Below, in pieces: positions 14,207-21,793 of a stretch of 64,000 nt of DNA. This DNA comes from Lutraria lutraria (Eukaryota; Mollusca; Bivalvia; Venerida; Mactridae), in assembly GCA_964023205.1 (NCBI GenBank), contig OZ026845.1, forward strand, positions 10,550,001 to 10,614,000, given 5' to 3'. Under the pieces are notes generated by a model. It was given only the letters and a program-made list of their open reading frames with translations, was not told the DNA's origin and did no database searches. The first letter of the stretch is position 1. Each line of letters begins with the position of its first letter. Position numbers and translations under genes: made by a program.

Positions 14207-15540
14207 GACCTGTTCAAACACAACCATTTCCGGTTACAGCGCCTGGTGCGCTTTTTTAACACGTGCGTGCTGTGTACAAACAAAATGCAGGCATCATGTG
14301 AGTTAAATGTGATATGAATAAATTTTACATAACAAAAACGTTACTAGGTTTAATTTGATGAAAATTGACTGTTATGTGAGGGTTATTGCCCTTGCTAAAA
14401 ATAAGAAAATATATCATAATATACATAGAGTATACATGTTGATTTAATTTAATTATTTCTTTATATTTAGTCTGTGAATAAATTGTATTTTGTCGTACTG
14501 AATACAGGAACGAGAATTCTTTAATTTATATAACTTTTTGAAATTATCTATCAAGGTACAAGAAAATAGTTCTTGCATAACAATGTGCTGAATGTATTAA
14601 TACGCGTCATGTAAGACATCACGCAGTTTTGTTTAAGGCTAAGTTCTTTTTTTTAATAAGATTTAATGATATATTAATGTAGAATTGCATTGTACATGAA
14701 TTCACTTAAGTGCCAGTAATGTGTTCTTCTTCTTCTTGATATATATGTAAACATTGTTCACTGTTCACTATTGACGAAGTTATTTGTACTTATTGGGTGC
14801 GGTGTTTAAGAGTAAGTTTATCTAGTACGATATAAAGTTTTCACGCTTATTGTCTCGACATGTCGCACACTAAATCACGCCATTCACGATTCCTTATATC
14901 GTTCTGTTGTTTATTTTATACAGTGTTTGACCATTGTCACTTTTGTGTTGTTCCAAACGGCTTTTATTGCTAAATGCTAAATTATTATTTATAAAAAGCG
15001 GTGTTAATATCGGAAATTGAGAAGCGACATATCTGTAAATGTAAAAAAAAATATATTTTCATGCAGGAAGATATATAAAATATTCATACATGCAGGTCTA
15101 TTATACTGTCACAATTATTAACGACTGTCGCGCGGCTTAGACATCGCTTAGCTGACGTATATATATAATGTTTTATTTTGTTTCAGTAAAACGGCAGTTA
15201 GGCATTTGCTGCTCCGTTATTTTTATCAAAATGCGAACTATTTTTACATAGAAATAGTGCAGTGTGCATTTAGGGTGGAAATCATATCAATCCGTACATT
15301 ATCTTTTGCTGGATAAATTTCTTATGCTTATTTAATTGATATTTTATACGTGATATGTTAAATACGAACACGTTAACATAGAAACTGTTATATACGTATA
15401 ATGGTGCTATACGTCTTGTATTCCACTATGTTCTTTCTGTGACAATTGAACAATAAATCGTATGAAAGAACGAATTTGACTTGTTTAAATCTTTATATGC
15501 CACTTAGTACTTCAGAGACATATCACAGTCATATTTATGA
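14207..15540 (+). other. 3' untranslated region and flank of chitin synthase
   Basis: No ORF of note. Candidate poly(A) signals AATAAA occur at 14317, 14477 and 15452. The first two lie 110-280 bp after the stop codon and are the simplest ends of the mRNA. The third would give a long 3' UTR. Confidence 0.5.
14317..14322 (+). terminator. Candidate poly(A) signal of chitin synthase
   Basis: AATAAA 111 nt after the TAG stop codon. A second AATAAA lies at 14477-14482. Which is used cannot be told from sequence. Confidence 0.4.
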
Positions 15541-15544
15541 TTCG

Positions 15545-15750
15545 AAAGGCCGCGACCGGGATTCAGTGGTAGGTGCGCTGAATTTATAACCCGATTCACG
15601 GTCGTGGCGGGACATGCCCTTCCATGAAAATTTGCCAATATTTTTAAGTTTACTAGTAATAGTTCAAATATCGACCATGAAAACTGGATGGGACTCCTAT
15701 GAAAAATTGTTGGAAAATGGCGTTAAACTCAAATAAACAAGATCAGGATT
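15545..15750 (+). mobile_element. tRNA-derived SINE (family A)
   Basis: The left end resembles a degraded polymerase III promoter (ATTCAGTGGTAGGTGCGCTG as a box A-like segment). The right end is GGCGTTAAACTCAAATAAAC, an A/T-rich tail of the kind seen on bivalve SINEs. Distant relatives appear reversed at 55325-55526 and 59525-59998 (shared GCGACC and CATGGAA blocks). Confidence 0.55.
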
Positions 15751-16229
15751 CGTAATACGTACTGTCAGTAGAGTGCAGTTGTTAACAAAACAACCCAATA
15801 TTTACAACAATTAGATTAATCTGCGTTTTTAACAAACAACTTGGAGCATAGTAATTATATACATGTATACATCACATGCAGCGTGTTTCGTATAATCGGA
15901 GTATGTTACAACTAGTTCTATATCAACACTCGTACAACGAATACACATTCATATAAGGACGAATTGAAAACAAGAAAATTACACTGATTTGTGAAAATTG
16001 CTTATATAAACAGTATTATCATTTTAATATTATTTCAAAATCATATCGTGGCGGGAAGTTATCCAAACCTGTTTCATTGGACTTCATTTAGGCCTTAACC
16101 AGTACGTCTAACTACATCCTATCCGCAAGCTACTAACAAGCTAACACAATACAGTAAAGAGTTGGAGGACAATTTAACATGGGGTGTAATATCTTTACTC
16201 AGTCAAATCTGACATGGAACGTGTAAGTC

Positions 16230-16312
16230 TCGCCCGGGGATCGAACTCACAACCTCTTGATTAACCAGCGCTAGTAGACCAAAGCGCGAACCACTGAGCT
16301 AACCGGGCGGGC
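16230..16312 (-). other. tRNA-like sequence (tRNA pseudogene or SINE head)
   Basis: Read on the minus strand, CGCCCGG at one end pairs with CCGGGCG at the other (a 7-bp acceptor-like stem). TTAGCTCAGTGG resembles box A with the D-loop, and GTTCGATCC is box B. The middle is longer than a plain anticodon arm and gives no clean anticodon stem. I call it a tRNA-derived element rather than a working tRNA. Confidence 0.5.
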
Positions 16313-16600
16313 TTAAAGTAAACGTATGAAGCCTTTTCACATTATTCACACTCGAATCAAAGGGAGAACACGTTGTCCAGTCTGTTTCTTATAAGATTCA
16401 TATGTATAATATTTTCTTAGCTTATTGCGACCAATACCAGATTCACGGTCGACTTCTGAATTCTTCAAATCCTGAGACATAAAACTTAATATTTCAACAA
16501 ATAACATGTTCATGCATGCCTTAATAGCCTAATAATAATAATACATGAATACTTCTATTTGACACACACTACCTTGGCGTTAAACATCAAATTTTCACAT

Positions 16601-16682
16601 GACCCGCCTCCTTGGTCGATCGGTTAAGGTCGTAGACTTCAAATTACTGTAACCTCTCACTGATGGAGGGTCGGGGTTACAA
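16601..16682 (+). mobile_element. 5' fragment of SINE family B
   Basis: GACCCGCCTCCTTGGTCGAT, then a tRNA-like box A, ACTTCAAATTACTGTAACCTCTCACTGAT and GGGTCGGGGTTAC match the first third of the SINE copies at 59707-59950 and, reversed, 47620-47872. The rest is missing. Confidence 0.6.
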
Positions 16683-16730
16683 AGGACAAAATTGACAAAA
16701 AACTGATAAAAAGGTTTGAAATTATTTATT

Positions 16731-17760
16731 TCAGTCGTTGTTGCGAAATTCCTCGAGCCAGTATTTGTAACAAGATTTTTTACAGCAGACGAATTTAGAT
16801 AAAATGGCTGTATTTAGTAGGCGCCTTGTGAGCAGCCGCTTGTATAAAGGAACCACCACTCCACCTCGTCGTGGAATTGGGGTGGGTGGCGAACGACTTC
16901 CGGTCCTGCAGATGCATGATTTAGAACATGACACAACTTCCGGTAATAATCTCGGCCGGAAAGAGGTTGCATCATTTTCGTTGTCGTCTGCTTCATCAGA
17001 ATCATCATCTGATGTTGACGTGTCAGAAAGAGACAATCCGAGCGAACTTAAATATGAATCAGAACTTGTTTCCATCGAACTGCCGTCGTCTGATGAATCT
17101 GTCAGTGAAGCGTCTGATGATTCAGATGAACTTGATGAAGACGATTCTGAGGAGGCTGAAGAATTTGATAAATTATGAATGGAATCATGAGAGCATTCGT
17201 CTGGACGATCATGATTCATTTCTTCAGACTTATGTGTACTCAGACGACACCATTCCTGTCGTTCACCTTGAATCCGTTCTTGTAACAGTTGACAAGCTGA
17301 AATAAGTATTATTACTAAAATAGGACTAGTTCTACATTTTATTAATAAATATTCGAACAATATTGACATTATAAGCTCGTTTAACCATTATCTACAACGA
17401 ACAAAACACTGCAATTATAAACGTTTACTGTATCGTTTTATTAAATTGTCGCGTAACATAGAACTGAATGAAAAGAAGTGTTTGAGTAACAATTTGAATA
17501 TATAATAAACATCAATACATCTAACCAACAACTACTCGATTCTTCGTTTTGAAAAGTTTTAGCAAACAAAGCTTGTGCTGTTAGAGGTCAAACATTTGAC
17601 CCACCTTTATATGATTCAGTTCGTTGTTTCTTTCTTCTTGGTTTCTGTATCTCAGTGTCATCTTCATTGTCTGACTCGTAACCGGAAGTTGTGTCACATT
17701 CATCACTTCCGACATGTGCTCGTTTTAACCCCACATTTAAGGATAAGGCTGTCGATATAT
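16731..17760 (-). CDS. Tentative two-exon 3' end of a Ser/Asp-rich host gene (unrecognised)
   Basis: Minus-strand exons 17605-17760 and 16731-17297 join in phase across GTGGGT...CAG. The upstream exon is preceded by a pyrimidine-rich tract and CAG. The first encodes a charged segment with SGYESDNEDD and a basic KPRRKKQR, a possible nuclear signal. The second has a long Ser/Asp/Glu-rich tract and ends in a Cys- and Lys-containing tail (CCKKSCYKYW). The stop TGA is followed at once by AATAAATAA, a good poly(A) signal. I do not recognise the family. A plus-strand ORF (16804-17178, 124 aa, good ATG context) covers the same DNA and is also Ser/acidic-rich, so strand is not certain. Earlier exons would lie toward or beyond the Polinton. 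Confidence 0.4.
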
Positions 17761-17763
17761 CTG

Positions 17764-18254
17764 TAAATGAAACAGGTGATAAAAATATAGTAAATCAAGT
17801 ACACAGTGAAGAACTGGGTGAAATAAATACTAGTAAAACTACTTGTCTGAGTAATGTTTAGAATTTGGCATTGATCTTTGGGGTTTGTTATAGTTATGCA
17901 CGTGCAGCATTAGATAAATAACAAATGTTTATAAACTGGTTGGCCAATGCGGCAAGGTAAAAATATATCATTTGAATTATTTCAGAATGGAGTAAAAATC
18001 ATTATATTTTTATACAGTAATTTGTATACTTTTAAGATACGTCATCGTGCACTTTATGCTATCAGATGTTTTGTTCTTTCTAAACTTACCAAAGTTACAA
18101 TAACATAATAACAAAATTTAAATTGAAAAAAATATAGATTGCTATGCAACAAGGTTTGGCGTTAGGTCTACTTGCGGACTTTGGGCTCGCAAGTTCGAAT
18201 CCAGGGCGTTTTACTTGTTCCCTATGTCGATTTGTTAGAGGACTTAGTGACAGA
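17764..18254. other. Left flank of the Polinton, no clear gene
   Basis: AT-rich DNA. Around 18150-18210 GTTAGGTCTACTTG...AAGTTCGAATCC looks like a degraded tRNA-derived SINE with a box B, so the Polinton may have landed in or beside an older SINE. A short plus-strand open frame (to about 17861) has no splice support. Confidence 0.4.
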
Positions 18255-18260
18255 GTCCAT
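18255..18260. repeat. Target-site duplication GTCCAT (left)
   Basis: GTCCAT lies directly outside the left inverted repeat and is repeated exactly outside the right one at 35498-35503. Six base pairs is the duplication length typical of Polinton integrases. Confidence 0.93.
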
Positions 18261-18460
18261 AGTAGTATTGGGCGGTACCCTGGTACCATGCCTTCTGGTA
18301 CCATATAGAATATAGAGTAAATAGATTAAGGTCGGTACCAGAAGTAAACAAAATTGTGACAAATTGGGACAAATTGGAAATCCATATTGGGTGCTCAAAA
18401 TAACATGAATTGAATTTTAGGAAACTTCTGGTACTGTGTGTGTGTCTGTGTATAGACTAA
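18261..18460 (+). repeat. Left terminal inverted repeat of the Polinton
   Basis: Matches the reverse complement of 35296-35497 almost base for base. The visible difference is the length and purity of the TG-repeat near the inner end (a TC interrupts the left copy). Weak similarity (GACAATGAGA) continues to about 18490 after a 10-bp gap. Confidence 0.93.
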
Positions 18461-18507
18461 ATATTCATTTGAGACAATGAGAGAATTTTCTTTCGAAAAG
18501 ACATGGT

Positions 18508-18567
18508 GGCCCTGAAAAGGGCCGTTGGTGGCCCTGAAAAGGGCCGTTGGTGGTCCTGAAAAGGACC
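18508..18567 (-). terminator. Three tandem histone-type 3' stem-loops after the 241-aa ORF
   Basis: On the minus strand, 16-nt hairpins occur at 18552-18567 (GGTCCTTTTCAGGACC), 18530-18545 and 18508-18523 (both GGCCCTTTTCAGGGCC), at a 22-bp period. Each is preceded by CCAAC and followed by ACCA. This matches the metazoan replication-dependent histone mRNA stem-loop (six-bp stem, TTTC loop). After the last one comes CGAAAGAAAATT, purine-rich like a U7-binding histone downstream element. The first hairpin is 31 nt after the stop codon of the neighbouring gene. No AATAAA lies between. Confidence 0.8.
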
Positions 18568-18598
18568 GTTGGTTTCTTCATAGCTGTTAGTCGGATCT

Positions 18599-19324
18599 TC
18601 ATTTCTTTATTTCTTTACCATACTTGCCCCGAGGTTGTTTCTCAAGATCATGTTTTCGTTTCTTCGTTTCTGTCATCTCCGGTTTCTTTTTGTCATGCTC
18701 CGGTTTCTTTTTCTCATGCTCCGGTTTCTTTTTCTCATGCTCATGCTTTCGTTTCTTTGAATCATACATAAACTGTACAGGTACAATCATTTCTTGTGGC
18801 TTAAACCGTACTTCTTGATTTTTCATGAGTCTGACCATCTCTTGCATCACTTGATTCATCTGTACCATTTCTTCCTTGATACCTTGTAGAACAGACAATC
18901 CTGTTGTAGGCTTTGTATCACCCATTGTATTAGACTGTTTATCCGTCATAAGCTGTGTATTCGCCATAGACTGTATAGGCTGTGTATTCGCCATAGGCTG
19001 TATTGGCTGTGTATTCGCCATAGGCTGTATAGGTTGTGTATTCGTCATAGTGGGTTGTACATCTACCATAGGCTGTACATCTACCATGGGTTGTATTGGC
19101 TGTACATCTACCATAGGTTGTACATCTACCATGGACTGTTGACTGTATTGGCTGTACAGTGGTTGACTGTATTGGCTGTACTGTGGCTGACTATACTGTA
19201 GTTGACCGTACTTTGGCTGGTTGTACTTCTGTTGGTTGTAATGCATACCCGCATTCGGGTCTATTAACTCAGATGATTCTAGTGCTTCTCTCAATACATC
19301 GTATGGCATGTTGAAGGAATCCAT
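18599..19324 (-). CDS. Q-rich repeat protein of the Polinton left arm, 241 aa (function unknown)
   Basis: I start it at the ATG at 19324, because a TATA box (TATAAATA) lies 36 nt upstream; the open frame runs further up but without support. After a short unique N-terminus come repeats rich in Q, Y and P (QPQYSQ-like), then a run of QPMVDVQ and QPMANTQPI units. Next is a predicted helix (EEMVQMNQVMQEMVRLM), then a Lys/Glu/His tail with KKKPEHE repeats and KKRKH, a likely nuclear signal. It could be a DNA-bound or regulatory protein; I do not recognise the family. It is followed by histone-type stem-loops rather than a poly(A) signal. The internal repeats look prone to copy-number change. Confidence 0.7.
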   Translation of the reverse strand: MDSFNMPYDVLREALESSELIDPNAGMHYNQQKYNQPKYGQLQYSQPQYSQYSQPLYSQYSQQSMVDVQPMVDVQPIQPMVDVQPMVDVQPTMTNTQPIQPMANTQPIQPMANTQPIQSMANTQLMTDKQSNTMGDTKPTTGLSVLQGIKEEMVQMNQVMQEMVRLMKNQEVRFKPQEMIVPVQFMYDSKKRKHEHEKKKPEHEKKKPEHDKKKPEMTETKKRKHDLEKQPRGKYGKEIKK

Positions 19325-19359
19325 GCTAGATAATGAAAAAATAGTGTCTGCGCCGGGGG

Positions 19360-19367
19360 TATTTATA
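19360..19367 (-). promoter_or_regulatory. TATA box of the 241-aa ORF
   Basis: TATAAATA on the minus strand, 36 nt before the chosen ATG, leaving only a very short leader. The same TATA-to-ATG spacing recurs at other genes of the element. Confidence 0.6.
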
Positions 19368-19414
19368 CTTTTTGCCTGCACGCGCCAGTGTTCTATTAGG
19401 TCAAGGTCAATTGT

Positions 19415-19525
19415 GAGAAGTTTTTTTGAATACGTGTGACACTTCAAGTTTTTTTTGAACAAGTGTGACACTTCAAGTTTTTTTTTTGAACAAGTGTTTG
19501 ACACGTCAAGGTCGACACGTCAAGG
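19415..19525. repeat. Short tandem repeats upstream of the 241-aa ORF
   Basis: About three units containing GTGTGACACTTCAAGT and a T-run at roughly 28-bp spacing, followed by two GACACGTCAAGG units. They lie 50-160 bp upstream of the TATA box and may be upstream control sites. Confidence 0.55.
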
Positions 19526-19539
19526 TTATATTGTACACA

Positions 19540-20040
19540 TCATACAATCACAGCACTTATATTTGTGGGAATACTTTGTACACATTATACTATCACAGCA
19601 ATTTGAATACTGTACACATTATACTATCACAGCAATTTGAACACTGTACACATTATACTATCACAGCAATTTGAACACTGTACACATTATACTATCACAG
19701 CAATTTGAACACTGTACACATTATACTATCACAGCAATTTGAATACTGTACACATTATACTATCACAGCAATTTGAACACTGCACACATTATACTATCAC
19801 AGCAATTTGAATACTGGACACTTAATATATACTATCACAGCAATTTGAATACTGTACACATTATACTATCACAGCAATTTGAATACTGTACACTTAATAT
19901 ATACTATCACAGCAATTTGAATACTGTACACATTATACTATCACAGCAATTTGAACACTGTACACATTATACTATCACAGCAATTTGAATACTGTACACA
20001 TTATACTATCACAGCAATTTGAATACTGTATACATTTGTT
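19540..20040. repeat. 34-bp satellite inside the Polinton, about 13 units
   Basis: Units of the form ACACATTATACTATCACAGC plus AATTTGAAYACTGT repeat about 13 times; two units carry an extra TTAATAT. Diverged edge units with CACAGCACTTATATTTGTGG flank the array at 19550 and 20073. All three plus frames stay open through parts of it, but only because the unit lacks stops; it is not a gene. It separates two minus-strand ORFs. Confidence 0.85.
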
Positions 20041-20290
20041 GAAAATGATTGTACATCACATACTAACACAGCACTTATATTTGTGGGGGAAATACTTTGT
20101 TCTTCATACAATCACAGCACTTTGTATACATTTGTTGAAAATGATTGTACACATCATACTATCACTTATATTTGTAGGGAAAAATGTTATAATGTTTATA
20201 GAAAACTTACCTCACACCGTATATTTGTATTTGGTGTTATCAGATAGGACTGTAAATATTGACAATATGAGAGTGATTCTTTCTGAATTG
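20041..20290. other. Spacer between satellite and stem-loops
   Basis: Holds diverged satellite-edge units up to about 20170 and AT-rich DNA after that. Read on the minus strand, CAGAAAGAATCA near 20275-20286 is a purine-rich block just after the stem-loops at 20297-20334. No gene seen. Confidence 0.5.
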
Positions 20291-20296
20291 TATGGG

Positions 20297-20334
20297 GGCC
20301 CTGAAAAGGGCCGTTGGTGGTCCTGAAAAGGACC
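20297..20334 (-). terminator. Two tandem histone-type 3' stem-loops after the 108-aa ORF
   Basis: Minus-strand hairpins at 20319-20334 (GGTCCTTTTCAGGACC) and 20297-20312 (GGCCCTTTTCAGGGCC), again at a 22-bp period with CCAAC before each. The first begins 19 nt after the stop codon. A purine-rich block TCAGAAAGAATC follows about 10 nt after the second, where a histone downstream element would lie. Confidence 0.8.
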
Positions 20335-20353
20335 GTTGGTGCTTGTATGGGGA

Positions 20354-20680
20354 TTAATGGCGTTGACCGCATCTCCCCATACAAGCGGGACACCTGTTGT
20401 CCCATTTCTGGACATCCTTGGGGTCCGGCGTGGGTTGGTAGAGGTTCGAAGGAACCTCTATTAACTCATCTTCCCAGTTCTCTGGGGTTGATTCTTGAGG
20501 GGTATCCCCCCAGTCCTCTTCCCCAGAGCTGACCACGACCTCCTCTACAAACGTCTCCTTCCCCTCTCTCAGCTCTTTCACTTCAAAGCGCAGCTCTTCT
20601 AGCTGCATCTCCAGCTGTTCAATATACCGCCCTAAGGCAGCATATTTTCTCTTGATAATATTGACTGTTCTCTGTGACAT
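20354..20680 (-). CDS. Coiled-coil acidic protein of the Polinton left arm, 108 aa
   Basis: The ATG is at 20680. Residues about 8-45 form a likely coiled coil (RYIEQLEMQLEELRFEVKEL). The middle is acidic (SSGEEDWGDT) and the C-terminus has a small Cys/His cluster (CPACMGRCGQRH) that might bind metal. Function and family unknown. It is transcribed away from the 75-aa ORF across a CCAAT-repeat promoter and ends in two histone-type stem-loops. Protein-like composition and the flanking signals support a real gene. Confidence 0.65.
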   Translation of the reverse strand: MSQRTVNIIKRKYAALGRYIEQLEMQLEELRFEVKELREGKETFVEEVVVSSGEEDWGDTPQESTPENWEDELIEVPSNLYQPTPDPKDVQKWDNRCPACMGRCGQRH

Positions 20681-20743
20681 CTTGATATAGAATGAAACTA
20701 GATCAAGGCAAGGTCACTCACTGACTATGATACAAGGACTCTG

Positions 20744-20820
20744 ATTGGTCCATTTTAACGGTATTTCATTGGTCCATTTTAACGGTATTTCATTGGTCTA
20801 TTTTACTGGCATTTCATTGG
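20744..20820. promoter_or_regulatory. Divergent promoter with four CCAAT boxes at 24-bp spacing
   Basis: ATTGG (CCAAT on the minus strand) occurs at 20744, 20768, 20792 and 20816, exactly 24 bp apart, within units like ATTGGTCCATTTTAACGGTA. They sit 64-140 bp from the minus ATG (20680) and 60-137 bp from the plus ATG (20881). CCAAT is bound by NF-Y and is common in cell-cycle promoters. Confidence 0.65.
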
Positions 20821-20880
20821 TCTGTTCTAGGTCAGTGTTTTTCTCATGTTCCATAGCTCATTTATGTTTCATGATTCAAC

Positions 20881-21108
20881 ATGGGCAACTGCTTGAAAAG
20901 TTCTTCTGATGAACCTGATGAGTTACAAGAAGATGTTTGGGTGGTCAAGATGGGTAATTTGTACCCAGACTTGTCTGAATTCCAAGATGTTAGTATTGTC
21001 AAGATGGATATCAAGATGGGTAATTTATACCCTGACCTTGCCATCTTTTATGATGAGGATTTGAGAGCCAACTATTGGCGATACCTATTTCTTGCAGAAA
21101 TGCAATGA
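20881..21108 (+). CDS. Small protein with an acylation-type N-terminus, 75 aa
   Basis: Begins MGNCLKSSS. Gly2 followed by Cys4 fits N-myristoylation with neighbouring palmitoylation; the first residues resemble the N-terminus of the membrane-anchored ubiquitin ligase RNF11. The rest is acidic with a repeated KMGNLYPDL (about residues 23-31 and 45-53). If acylated it would sit on the cytosolic face of membranes. No catalytic domain seen; function unknown. It is fired divergently from the 108-aa ORF by the CCAAT array, and a histone-like hairpin follows 11 nt after the stop. Confidence 0.65.
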   Translation: MGNCLKSSSDEPDELQEDVWVVKMGNLYPDLSEFQDVSIVKMDIKMGNLYPDLAIFYDEDLRANYWRYLFLAEMQ

Positions 21109-21118
21109 ATTACCCAAC

Positions 21119-21134
21119 GGCCCTTATTAGGGCC
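21119..21134 (+). terminator. Histone-like stem-loop after the 75-aa ORF
   Basis: GGCCCTTATTAGGGCC with ACCCAAC before and ACCA after. Stem and flanks match the histone element, but the loop is TATT instead of TTTC, so binding by SLBP is less certain than for the minus-strand hairpins. It starts 11 nt after the stop codon. AGCAAAGACAAAAG about 35 nt further on is a possible downstream element. Confidence 0.6.
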
Positions 21135-21199
21135 ACCATATGTGTTAAATTCGTTTTATATCTCGAGCAAAGACAAAAGCATATTACATTGTCTATCAT

Positions 21200-21205
21200 T
21201 TTATT
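21200..21205 (-). terminator. Poly(A) signal of the zinc-knuckle gene
   Basis: AATAAA on the minus strand, about 130 nt after the stop codon of the 116-aa ORF. This gene therefore seems to use ordinary polyadenylation, unlike its neighbours. Confidence 0.5.
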
Positions 21206-21284
21206 TTTGAAAACATTCTGAGTAACAAAGTACAACAAAGTACAACACAATACAACTCACTTAGTCTCCAATTTAAGTCTATAC

Positions 21285-21332
21285 ACAATTGTCCAACACA
21301 TTGTCCAACACATTGTCCAACACATTGTCTGG
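21285..21332. repeat. Tandem 14-bp repeat in a 3' UTR
   Basis: CATTGTCCAACA repeats about three to four times just after the stop codon of the minus-strand zinc-knuckle ORF. Role unknown. Confidence 0.7.
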
Positions 21333-21333
21333 A

Positions 21334-21684
21334 TTACACAAAGTCACTCACAGTTTTTGTTGGATTCTTTTTGTATTTACGTTTTTTCTTACTCTGTTCT
21401 GCGTCCTGTAGATCGACCTGTTCACCTTGTTTCTTAGGACAGTCTGCGATGAAATGTCCTTGTTCATGACAATAAAAGCATTCATTGTTGAAGGGTTCCG
21501 TACAGCTTGTAGAATAATGTCCTTTCTTTCCACAACGATAACACTTGATATGATCCCATGTTACATTTTTCTGTCCACAGAGCTGATCCGCTAAGTTGTT
21601 GAGCTCTTTAATTTTCTTCTTTAATGAATACATCAAAGTTTGATCTCGGTTCTCTTCAACTTGGTTCATTTTAGGATCGCTCAT
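21334..21684 (-). CDS. Double CCHC zinc-knuckle protein, 116 aa
   Basis: Two retroviral-type zinc knuckles follow each other: CYRCGKKGHYSTSC (about residues 48-61) and CFYCHEQGHFIADC (about 69-82), both CX2CX4HX4C. Such knuckles bind single-stranded nucleic acid. The N-terminus is a charged helix and the C-terminus is Lys-rich (KKKRKYKK), a likely nuclear signal. It may be a nucleic-acid chaperone for replication or packaging. It is divergent from the polymerase gene, with a TATA box (TATAAAAG) 34 nt before its ATG and an AATAAA after it. Confidence 0.8.
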   Translation of the reverse strand: MSDPKMNQVEENRDQTLMYSLKKKIKELNNLADQLCGQKNVTWDHIKCYRCGKKGHYSTSCTEPFNNECFYCHEQGHFIADCPKKQGEQVDLQDAEQSKKKRKYKKNPTKTVSDFV

Positions 21685-21717
21685 GTTGAAATGATAAAAA
21701 ACGGACGGAGCGTACGT

Positions 21718-21764
21718 CTTTTATAGAGTGTCACGCGTTGTGACCTTGAACCCGAAGTATAAAA
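21718..21764. promoter_or_regulatory. Compact divergent promoter with two TATA boxes
   Basis: Minus-strand TATAAAAG at 21718-21725 serves the zinc-knuckle gene (ATG 21684). Plus-strand TATAAAA at 21758-21764 serves the polymerase (ATG 21794). The boxes are 32 bp apart and each is about 30-34 nt from its start codon. The plus TATA argues against a polymerase start further upstream. Confidence 0.7.
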
Positions 21765-21793
21765 AACGGCGGAGAAGTTCTAAGATCATAATC

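Noticed and set aside
16230..16312. Functional tRNA gene
   Set aside because: Box A and B and an acceptor-like stem are present but the anticodon arm does not fold cleanly; it is more likely a SINE head or pseudogene.
16804..17178. Plus-strand 124-aa Ser-rich ORF as the main gene
   Set aside because: The minus strand has phase-matched splice sites and a poly(A) signal directly after its stop, so I listed that strand; the plus ORF stays a possible alternative.
18508..18567. Bacterial-type intrinsic terminators
   Set aside because: There is no T-run after the stems and the context is a eukaryotic genome; loop and flanks match histone mRNA instead.
19540..20040. CRISPR-like array
   Set aside because: Units are contiguous with no variable spacers, and the genome is eukaryotic.
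19455..20326. Open frames with repeated THYTITAI-like residues
   Set aside because: They are translations of the 34-bp satellite, open only because the unit has no stops.
21728..21793. Extended N-terminus of the DNA polymerase
   Set aside because: It would start at GTG and includes the TATA box; the ATG at 21794 fits better.
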